From Microcaldota archaeon (GTDB lineage: Archaea > Micrarchaeota > Micrarchaeia > Micrarchaeales > CABMGC01): DNA of 11,454 bases. The translations under genes and the position numbers were made by a program. The stretch spans positions 1-11,454 of the forward strand of contig JAKBRL010000026.1 in the NCBI GenBank assembly GCA_021845465.1, read 5' to 3'. Shown here piece after piece: positions 6,068 to 11,454 of the stretch; positions within the stretch are counted from its first letter, which is position 1, and every line of letters starts with the position of its first letter. Below the pieces are notes generated by a model. That model had not been told where the DNA came from and did no database searches. It worked only from the letters and a program-made list of their open reading frames with translations.

Positions 6068-6856
6068 ATGATAAAGCAAGACATAAAATCGCTTGAAGAG
6101 CGGAGTATATACATAATAAGGGAGGCAAAAACAAATTTCAAGAATGTTGCCGCTCTCTGGAGCATGGGAAAAGACAGCACAACAATGCTTGCATTGGCCA
6201 GAAAGGCCTTCCATGGCAAGGTGCCTTTCCCAGTTATACACATTGACAACGGAATTGATTTTCCAGAAACATATGAATTCAGGGAGAGTCTTACAAAAAA
6301 ATGGAAACTAGATCTTATAGTCGCAAAGAGCGAGATAAAACCTGAGATGTCAGGATTTGCATGTTGCGGTGCAAATAAGACAGTGGCACTTAAAAAGGTG
6401 CTCAAGGATTATGGGTTTGATGCACTTATAGTTTCAATAAGAAGAGACGAGCATGGAATACGGGCCAAGGAGAGGGTATTCAGCCCCAGAAATAAGAATT
6501 TTAAATGGAATTACAAAAATCAGGTAGCTGAGTTATGGGACGACTATTCTTCAAATGACGATTCTGATGGGCATATAAGAGTACATCCGCTTCTTGACTG
6601 GAATGAGGTAGATATCTGGGAGTATGTAAGAAGGAACAAGGTGCCTACTAATCCGCTTTATTTCTCCAGGAATGGATATAGATATAGAAGCCTTGGATGT
6701 CTCCACTGTACAACTCCGATAAAATCTAATGCGGAAAAGATAGAGGAAATAATAAAAGAACTTGAGACGACAGATAAGGAGGAGAGGGCAGGAAGAGATC
6801 AGGACAAGGAAAAGGCTTATGTCATGGAAAAACTTAGGTCTCTAGGATATATGTAG
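6068..6856 (+). CDS. cysD: Sulfate adenylyltransferase subunit 2 (CysD-like PP-loop ATPase)
   Basis: CysD is the adenylylating subunit of the GTP-driven ATP sulfurylase, making APS from sulfate and ATP. This 262-residue protein matches bacterial CysD from end to end: LEERSIYIIREA at the N-terminus, PP-loop SMGKDSTTML (32-41), FPVIHIDNGIDFPETYEFR, the YGFDALIVSIRRDE...RAKERVFS block (115-139) and the C-terminal NAEKIEEII...EERAGRDQDKE. It is shorter than E. coli CysD (about 302 residues), mainly lacking the insert before the GC motif. Unlike E. coli CysD it has C99-C100 (ACCGANKT) and C211/C214 (GCLHCTTP), resembling the CC...CxxC iron-sulfur ligands of APS reductases. A CysN-like GTPase follows 41 bp downstream, supporting the sulfurylase assignment over a reductase. 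GGTAA precedes the ATG. A PAPS/APS reductase-like or other PP-loop activity is the main alternative. Confidence 0.85.
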   Translation: MIKQDIKSLEERSIYIIREAKTNFKNVAALWSMGKDSTTMLALARKAFHGKVPFPVIHIDNGIDFPETYEFRESLTKKWKLDLIVAKSEIKPEMSGFACCGANKTVALKKVLKDYGFDALIVSIRRDEHGIRAKERVFSPRNKNFKWNYKNQVAELWDDYSSNDDSDGHIRVHPLLDWNEVDIWEYVRRNKVPTNPLYFSRNGYRYRSLGCLHCTTPIKSNAEKIEEIIKELETTDKEERAGRDQDKEKAYVMEKLRSLGYM

Positions 6857-6897
6857 TTGGTTTCGGAGAAGAAAATCGCTGCGGAGATGGTGAATGA

Positions 6898-8118
6898 ATG
6901 ATAGTAAACAGAATAACCCTTCTTGGAAACAAGGATCATGGAAAATCAACACTTATAGGAAGCCTTCTGATGGAAACAGGTTCAGTCTCAGAACAGAGAA
7001 TAAGAGAGGCTAAAAAAACCAGCAGAAAATTAGGCAGGCAGTTTGAGCCGGGTTATATACTTGATAGCTTTGAAGAAGAGCGCATTAACGAGATGACTAT
7101 AGATACAACACGCGCCCAGGTGAAATACAGGAATACGGGATTTGAGTTCATAGACGTTCCTGGGCATGAGGAATTGATGAAGAATATGCTTAGCGGCGCT
7201 TCTTATGCTGATTTTGCATTGCTTCTTATCTCAGCAAAACCTGAAGAAGGAATAACAAGCCAGACCAAAAGGCATATTTTTGTGGCGAAGATGTTGGGCA
7301 TAAAGAAACTTGTTGTTGCGGTGAACAAACTTGATGCTGTTAACTATAACATGGAGAGGTTCGAAGAAATAAGGAAGGACGTGGGAAGCTATCTTGATAA
7401 GATAGGCTTCAAAAACATAAACATAAATTTCGTACCTATATCAGCATATAATGCTGAGAATCTGGTAAGGCATTCTGACAAGATAAGATGGTATAAAGGG
7501 AAAAGCCTTATGGATATGTTAGCAGAGGTTTCTAAATCTGCTAAAAAAGATATTGATGGGGAGCTGATAATACAGATACAGGGCTTCTTTGATGAAGGAA
7601 GGAAATCGGTTTTTGGCAAAATAATCTCAGGAAGCATGAAGAAAGGAGATAGGATAATATTGCTTCCGGCAGGGAAGGCAGTGAAGGTACTGAGATTGTT
7701 CACCAGCGGAAGGGAAACTGGTTCTGCGAGAAGAGGAAACGCAGTCACATTGGAATTGGATAAAAAGATTGGAATCGATGCAAGAGGACTGGTCGGTGTG
7801 AAAAAAAAGAGTGCATGCAGATCTGGAAGCAGCATACGCGCCATACTCCTCATGACAAAGAAGATGGGTGGAAGGCCTTCAATAAAGATGAATGGTTTGG
7901 AGATAGAGTGCAGGAAGATGAATGTGGAAAGGTCGATAGATGTGGAAACAGGAGAATCGGTGGTGTCAGGAAGCATAAAGCCGCTTAATGCAGGAATGGT
8001 GGAACTTAAGCTCTCAAGAGAAATAGCCATGGATACTTTTGAAAGAACTCCGGAAATAGGCAGATTCGTATTTTATACGGGCAGGAAGTTTTCGGGTATA
8101 GGAATAATTACAGAATGA
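6898..8118 (+). CDS. cysN: Sulfate adenylyltransferase subunit 1 (CysN-like GTPase)
   Basis: This is a 406-residue translation-factor-type GTPase. G1 is GNKDHGKS (10-17), G2 Thr is T67 within NEMTIDTTRA, G3 is DVPGH (86-90), G4 is NKLD (143-146) and G5 SA is at 182-183. The stretch from VNKLDAVNYNMERFEEIRKD to FVPISAYNAENLVRHSDKIRWYKG matches CysN (VPLSA...GDNV...S..M.WY.G) rather than EF-1A or SelB. Beta-barrel domain II is about 222-300 and domain III about 308-406. CysN hydrolyses GTP to drive APS formation by CysD. The usual G2 neighbourhood (RE.GITID) is changed to RINEMTID, and G1 has K where V is common. The region directly upstream holds GGAGATGGTGA, a strong ribosome site fixing the ATG, and an in-frame TGA precedes it. 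No APS kinase domain is fused, unlike NodQ. Confidence 0.86.
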   Translation: MIVNRITLLGNKDHGKSTLIGSLLMETGSVSEQRIREAKKTSRKLGRQFEPGYILDSFEEERINEMTIDTTRAQVKYRNTGFEFIDVPGHEELMKNMLSGASYADFALLLISAKPEEGITSQTKRHIFVAKMLGIKKLVVAVNKLDAVNYNMERFEEIRKDVGSYLDKIGFKNININFVPISAYNAENLVRHSDKIRWYKGKSLMDMLAEVSKSAKKDIDGELIIQIQGFFDEGRKSVFGKIISGSMKKGDRIILLPAGKAVKVLRLFTSGRETGSARRGNAVTLELDKKIGIDARGLVGVKKKSACRSGSSIRAILLMTKKMGGRPSIKMNGLEIECRKMNVERSIDVETGESVVSGSIKPLNAGMVELKLSREIAMDTFERTPEIGRFVFYTGRKFSGIGIITE

Positions 8119-8122
8119 TGAA

Positions 8123-9202
8123 ATGAAGAGAATCTTAATAATGGATACGGGCTCTTTCCGTGTATTTGGAGGAGCGGCAAAGACAGCTTATGATACATAC
8201 CAATATTTCAGGGAGATGGGATATAGGGTTGATCTTTTTGGAGATTTTTCACCCATCGACAGAAAAATAAAAACAGTCAGGGAAGAAGAACTCAGGACTG
8301 GTATTTATGATGTGGTTATGCTTAATTCGGTGAGGGACATACCAGTAGTTGAAAAGAGGCTTCTTGGGAATTCTGGAAGGACTGTATTCGTATACACGGA
8401 CAGGGGCAATCTCCTGAATAATTTTAAGAACGCCGGAATAAAAAGGCTTCTTCCCAAGATGATAGTTAGATATTATCTGATGCGTAGAATGAGAAGGTGG
8501 CTCGGATATTATGTCGCATTGACTGCAGAACAGGAGGAGCTTGCGAGGATGTTTTTTGCAAGAAATACAAAGATAGTTTTTATACCTAACTGGTACTCAA
8601 AAAGGTTTGGAGTAGAGAGAGGCTTAAGAAAGGAAAAATGTGCAATATATGTGGGTAGGCTTGATGAACGGCAGAAAAAGGTAAGCTTTCTTATAAAAGG
8701 AATTTCAGAATTTATAAAAGAGAATCCAGGTCTGAAGGATTGTAGAATATTGAGAATAGTTGGAGGAGGTCCTGATGAAGAGAGATATACTGGGCTCTCA
8801 GAGTCTTTGGGTTTATCAAAAAACATAGAATTTATTAAGTTCGCTCCGGAAGGAGATTTGATCAGACTGTACAATGAGGCGCTCTTCTTCGTTTCTGTTT
8901 CCGAATGGGAAGGGATGGCAGGCACTTTTGTTGAGGCTATGGCATGTGGGCTTCCTCTTTTGATAAATCAATATAATAATACAGTATTATCGAAAAAACC
9001 GTTGAAGAGCCTTGTTGAAGACGGCTACAACGGCCTTATTTATGAATATGGGAGTATCAGGAGTTTTTGCTCTGAGTTTGGAAGGCTCTACCTTGATTCC
9101 GGATTTAGGAAAAAGCTTGCAGAGAATTCTCTGAAATTTTCTTCTGAGTTTGCTCTTGAGAAAAGCTTGCGGAAGTATAGGGAAATTGTGGAGAGGATAT
9201 AG
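8123..9202 (+). CDS. Glycosyltransferase family 4 (GT-B fold)
   Basis: This 359-residue retaining GT-B glycosyltransferase would transfer a sugar from a nucleotide-sugar donor. The N-terminal Rossmann domain starts KRILIMDTGSFRVFGGAAK with the GG acceptor-side loop (16-17). The C-terminal domain has YVGRLDERQKK (176-186), IVGGGPDEE (212-220) and the EX7E motif with E263 and E271 in SEWEGMAGTFVEAMACG, diagnostic of the GT1/GT4 superfamily. The basic segment IVRYYLMRRMRRWLGYY (114-130) is typical of membrane-associating GT4 enzymes that use lipid-linked acceptors. It begins 4 bp after the CysN stop, so it belongs to the sulfate-activation operon. That placement suggests the sulfated product is a glycan or glycolipid, an inference only. 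Donor and acceptor cannot be predicted. It ends 3 bp from the convergent phosphodiesterase stop. Confidence 0.92.
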   Translation: MKRILIMDTGSFRVFGGAAKTAYDTYQYFREMGYRVDLFGDFSPIDRKIKTVREEELRTGIYDVVMLNSVRDIPVVEKRLLGNSGRTVFVYTDRGNLLNNFKNAGIKRLLPKMIVRYYLMRRMRRWLGYYVALTAEQEELARMFFARNTKIVFIPNWYSKRFGVERGLRKEKCAIYVGRLDERQKKVSFLIKGISEFIKENPGLKDCRILRIVGGGPDEERYTGLSESLGLSKNIEFIKFAPEGDLIRLYNEALFFVSVSEWEGMAGTFVEAMACGLPLLINQYNNTVLSKKPLKSLVEDGYNGLIYEYGSIRSFCSEFGRLYLDSGFRKKLAENSLKFSSEFALEKSLRKYREIVERI

Positions 9203-9205
9203 GGT

Positions 9206-10702
9206 TTATCTCTTCTTTTTCTTTATGCCATAGTAGTCGAGAACTGTCTGGTATACGTCATTTATCTTGAATATATTAGTCTTGTCTTCGTTCTTCCATG
9301 GATAAAACCCATATATGCCCATTTTGGTATGGTCTCCCCTCTTTGGAGGTTCGGGTTCCATGAAGAGCGAATTTGAAGAGAAATTGAATATGTCTATCAT
9401 ATAGCCAGGCATGGCTTCTACAAATAGATCTGGCGGTATGAAGAGGCTTGTTTTTCCGTAGTATGCGCTGCCGTCATATATTTTGTATATCAATTTTTTG
9501 CCTTCCTTGTCCTTAAGCGAAAGAAGTTTTTTTGATATTTCACGCTTGAGTTTATCCTTTTCAGAAGGGCTGACGCTTCCTTTTCTGAATCTTTTGTCAT
9601 TTATCCATATTGTAGCTACATTTATGTTGGATATGGCGGCAAATGCCTTGGTGTTTTCCATATCGTAATCAAACAGATGTATACGGGTATATCTTCCGGC
9701 GTTTGACGCAGGTAGGATCCTTCCTGCGGATTTCGATACGATTCCTTTCATGCTGTGAGGAAGCCTGTCATAAACATTTCTTAATCTCGATTTTAATAAT
9801 TTGTCCCTTATACCATATCCTGAATCGGATTCGGTGGCTTCGGAACTTTTGGAGGTATCGGTTATTTTTTCCATAATGCTCCCTTTCAGCTTTGCATATC
9901 CGTTTTTTATCATCCAGGAGTTTATAAGAAATTTGTATTTTATCGGTTGGGCTCCATGATCCGATACTATCATTACTGCCCCTTTTTCCTTATCAGCAAG
10001 ACGCATAACATGGTCAAGATATCTGCCTATTGACTGGTATATTGGGAGAAGATATTCGTCCATGTTTTTTTTATTCAGTACAAAATGCTGGAGCCTGTCA
10101 GTCTCAGTATAGCAGACATAAACGAAGTCGTAATTTTCTCCTTTCATAGCTTCGATTGCGAGCTTTGTTCTTGCTTCTGTGCTTTTTAGAAAGTGCATAG
10201 ATCCTTCCTTTTCTGTCATCTTGCCGCTTTTCATCTCCTTTTCAACGTCAGGTTCGCCATAGAAGTCATACTTCTTCATGAGTGCCTCTAGACGATTATT
10301 GTTTGTTCTGGCCTTAAGCGGAAAACCTGTTATCATGTCAACGTTGGGATACTCTGGAAGTGTTATGTCAGTGGCTGGAGTTATTACAAGGCATCTTTTG
10401 CCGGATAGCGCAATGTCCTTCCAGAAAGGAGGATTTTTTGAGGAGTCGTAATAAACAAGGTCGGGAGTATAGTCATTTTTCATTACGAAAAAATCCGGTA
10501 CTCCGTGCTTCCCGGGATTTAGACCAGTATATATGGTTGGCCATGCGGCGCCTGTCATAGGCGGCAGTGTAGATTCCATTTCTATAAGGTTGCTCTCCTT
10601 TATCATCTTATTGAATGATGCCATATTTTTTTCCTGGCTGAATTTTTTTATCAGCCATAATGGAGCGGCATCAATACCTATAAGATATAATTTTTTGCCC
10701 AA
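9206..10702 (-). CDS. Type I phosphodiesterase / nucleotide pyrophosphatase family (alkaline phosphatase superfamily)
   Basis: This 498-residue di-metal hydrolase cleaves phosphodiester or phosphate monoester bonds. Visible motifs are GIDAAP with metal ligand D11, PPMTGAAWPT with the likely nucleophile T50, TGLNPGKHGVPDF (59-71), ETDRLQH with D202 and H206, SDHG with D248 and H249, and GDH with H458. This is the complete set for the archaeal/bacterial family often annotated as alkaline phosphatase family or nucleotide pyrophosphatase, whose substrates are mostly unknown. There is no signal peptide or membrane helix, so it is probably cytoplasmic. The C-terminus is strongly basic (GIKKKKR). 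The start is TTG at 10702, chosen because AGGTG lies 6 bp upstream and GKKLYLIGID matches the family N-terminus. It is convergent with the CysDN-glycosyltransferase operon and may act on a phosphorylated, nucleotide-linked or glycan intermediate, which is an inference from neighbourhood. Confidence 0.93.
   Translation of the reverse strand: MGKKLYLIGIDAAPLWLIKKFSQEKNMASFNKMIKESNLIEMESTLPPMTGAAWPTIYTGLNPGKHGVPDFFVMKNDYTPDLVYYDSSKNPPFWKDIALSGKRCLVITPATDITLPEYPNVDMITGFPLKARTNNNRLEALMKKYDFYGEPDVEKEMKSGKMTEKEGSMHFLKSTEARTKLAIEAMKGENYDFVYVCYTETDRLQHFVLNKKNMDEYLLPIYQSIGRYLDHVMRLADKEKGAVMIVSDHGAQPIKYKFLINSWMIKNGYAKLKGSIMEKITDTSKSSEATESDSGYGIRDKLLKSRLRNVYDRLPHSMKGIVSKSAGRILPASNAGRYTRIHLFDYDMENTKAFAAISNINVATIWINDKRFRKGSVSPSEKDKLKREISKKLLSLKDKEGKKLIYKIYDGSAYYGKTSLFIPPDLFVEAMPGYMIDIFNFSSNSLFMEPEPPKRGDHTKMGIYGFYPWKNEDKTNIFKINDVYQTVLDYYGIKKKKR
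9207..9227 (+). terminator. Possible oligo-T terminator of the CysDN operon
   Basis: The plus strand after the glycosyltransferase stop is T-rich (TTATCTCTTCTTTTTCTTT), the type of U-tract that triggers archaeal transcription termination. It is formed by the Lys/Arg-rich C-terminal codons of the convergent phosphodiesterase, so it could be incidental. Confidence 0.35.
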
Positions 10703-10734
10703 AGAAGCACCTTAGAATAGATATGAATCAGCGT

Positions 10735-10742
10735 ATTTTTAT
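10735..10742 (-). promoter_or_regulatory. Putative TATA box of the phosphodiesterase gene
   Basis: The minus strand reads GGATAAAAATACG here. A start about 25 bp downstream would be near 10712, leaving a short leader with the AGGTG ribosome site. The same AT-rich element is also about 25 bp from the plus-strand ATG at 10763, so it could serve either direction. Confidence 0.4.
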
Positions 10743-10762
10743 CCTTATCGTGAAATCTGGAA

Positions 10763-10954
10763 ATGATCCTAGATCGTATAATTGATCCAATAAAGAGCTA
10801 TTCTGATTATGAAATTGAGGTTATTCTCCCTGTGGCTTTGTCTTCATTGATTTTTTGGAAGATGTTTGAATTATATCTGGAGTGGGTTTTTATGAATCGG
10901 GATCTTCCCGATTATTTGCATGCTAAATTTCAGGAAGAGACTCTTTTTCAATAA
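10763..10954 (+). CDS. Small hypothetical protein with a hydrophobic central segment
   Basis: This is a 63-residue ORF with no recognised family. The sequence runs from a polar N-terminus through a hydrophobic stretch (EVILPVALSSLIFWKMF, about 19-35) to a charged, aromatic C-terminus. The central stretch might be a membrane helix. No ribosome site is obvious; a TATA-like element centred at 10738 would give a leaderless transcript starting at the ATG. It is divergent from the phosphodiesterase gene and 29-44 bp before the next ORF. It does not overlap any other convincing frame, which is the main argument for it; chance is not excluded. Confidence 0.42.
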   Translation: MILDRIIDPIKSYSDYEIEVILPVALSSLIFWKMFELYLEWVFMNRDLPDYLHAKFQEETLFQ

Positions 10955-10959
10955 TCAAG

Positions 10960-10968
10960 TATAAATAT
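10960..10968 (+). promoter_or_regulatory. Putative TATA box of the ORF at 10999
   Basis: TATAAATAT is a near-consensus archaeal TATA element. Its expected start point (about 10986-10991) lies downstream of the TTG at 10984 but upstream of GTG 10999, which helps choose the latter start. Confidence 0.45.
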
Positions 10969-10998
10969 CAAAACAGGGAATTATTGATTGGTGTACAT

Positions 10999-11397
10999 GT
11001 GTCTGTAATTGCAGTAACGCCGGAACGCAGACGTATAGCAATAGAAAGGACATTGCCCCTTGTGCTTCTTAAGCGGGAAGATGAGGAAGAAGCACATAAG
11101 AGTGATGATAAGTTTGGAAGCCTGCGGGAGGTACACAGGGATGCTCAGGTTCATCAAAAACGTGAAAAACCAATTACTGATGTGCGACGTGACCCGAAAC
11201 CGGAAACTGTTGAAGCTTATGTAAGGATAGTAATGCCAAGTGTAAATGTACAGGGCATAGGCGATGTGCCTGTGTATGGATACATGACATATACAATGGG
11301 AGGTTCTGAGGTAAAATCCGATAGGTTGGTAGTAAACACAGGCCAGGGAAGCGGGTACATGGAGATATACAAGAGCAATAGAGACAGCCAGCGTTGA
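10999..11397 (+). CDS. Hypothetical protein with atypical Arg codon use
   Basis: This ORF of 132 residues (137 if TTG 10984 is used) matches no family I know. GTG 10999 is preferred because GGTG lies 5 bp upstream and the TATAAATAT element places the transcript start after 10984. The N-terminal part (SVIAVTPERRRIAIERTLPLVLL) looks like beta strands. Residues about 24-62 are highly charged and probably disordered (REDEEEAHKSDDK, HRDAQVHQKREK). The C-terminal third (ETVEAYVRIVMPSVNVQG onward) again looks beta-rich with Gly-rich turns. Arg is encoded by CGN about as often as by AGR, whereas the other genes here use AGA/AGG heavily, which may indicate a different origin. No other frame in this interval looks better. 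Confidence 0.55.
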   Translation: MSVIAVTPERRRIAIERTLPLVLLKREDEEEAHKSDDKFGSLREVHRDAQVHQKREKPITDVRRDPKPETVEAYVRIVMPSVNVQGIGDVPVYGYMTYTMGGSEVKSDRLVVNTGQGSGYMEIYKSNRDSQR

Positions 11398-11454
11398 AGA
11401 GAAGATTGGCTCGGTTATTTATTCTTTTGAATAGCATCAGTATTTATGGATAAG

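Noticed and set aside
6068..6856. DndC-type DNA phosphorothioation enzyme
   Set aside because: It is in the same PP-loop superfamily, but full-length similarity is to CysD, the neighbour is CysN, and no dnd or restriction genes are present.
7389..8030. 213-residue minus-strand ORF antisense to cysN
   Set aside because: It is a long open frame but is the shadow of a gene with all GTPase motifs; its translation is a low-complexity Ser/Pro/Leu/Phe mix without motif.
6898..8118. Elongation factor 1A or SelB
   Set aside because: The segment between G4 and domain II matches CysN (FVPISAYNAENLV...WYKG), and the gene is paired with cysD.
9170..9230. Hairpin terminator between the convergent glycosyltransferase and phosphodiesterase genes
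   Set aside because: Only 3 bp separate the stop codons and I see no stable stem; only a T-rich tract is present, which is listed with low confidence.
11174..11437. 87-residue minus-strand ORF at the right edge
   Set aside because: It overlaps the better-supported plus-strand ORF and shows no domain; its Cys residues are scattered without metal-site spacing.
1..11454. tRNA, rRNA, insertion sequence or att site
   Set aside because: I saw no TPsiC/anticodon-arm pattern, no transposase or integrase motif, and no long terminal inverted repeat. Box C/D-like RTGATGA strings occur, but inside coding sequence and without paired D boxes.

Overview
The window is archaeal. It encodes an archaeal-type threonyl-tRNA synthetase (with the archaeal D-aminoacyl-tRNA-deacylase-like editing domain), a stand-alone XPF/ERCC4 nuclease and the KEOPS subunit Cgi121. 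Promoters look like TATA elements about 25 bp upstream of starts. Base composition is moderately AT-rich by eye, Arg codons are mostly AGA/AGG, and TTG/GTG starts are common. Dense packing, very short spacers and a helicase-less XPF would fit a small-genome (DPANN-like) archaeon, but no rRNA or other lineage marker is present, so that placement is a guess.

Region 1 (1-2591, plus strand): a GNAT acetyltransferase cut by the left edge, an M20 metallopeptidase, a second GNAT that is a clear paralogue of the first, then Cgi121. Cgi121 has no ATG, GTG or TTG in a sensible place for its N-terminus. Region 2 (2566-4953, minus strand): ThrRS followed 15 bp later by the XPF-type nuclease, whose 3' end overlaps the Cgi121 3' end by 26 bp. 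Region 3 (4954-5542): mostly regulatory sequence around a small Cys/His-rich minus-strand ORF.

Region 4 (5543-9202, plus strand): a tight five-gene operon of ribbon-helix-helix regulator, small unknown protein, CysD-like PP-loop enzyme, CysN-like GTPase and GT4 glycosyltransferase. It is headed by four 8-bp elements phased exactly 10 bp apart, the first two forming a perfect palindrome: a strong candidate autoregulatory operator. Region 5 (9206-10702, minus strand): a type I phosphodiesterase/alkaline-phosphatase-superfamily enzyme convergent with the glycosyltransferase. Region 6 (10763-11454): two unrecognised small ORFs, the second with a CGN-rich Arg codon pattern unlike the rest.

The most interesting part is region 4. 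CysD and CysN together form a GTP-driven ATP sulfurylase (sulfate + ATP to APS). The CysD here also carries a Cys-Cys ... Cys-x2-Cys set in the places where [4Fe-4S] APS reductases keep theirs, and its C-terminal tail resembles the tail of the regulator that heads the operon. With a glycosyltransferase in the same operon and a phosphodiesterase next door, sulfate activation for a surface glycan is a reasonable but unproven reading. No APS kinase, sulfotransferase or sulfite reductase is visible in the window.
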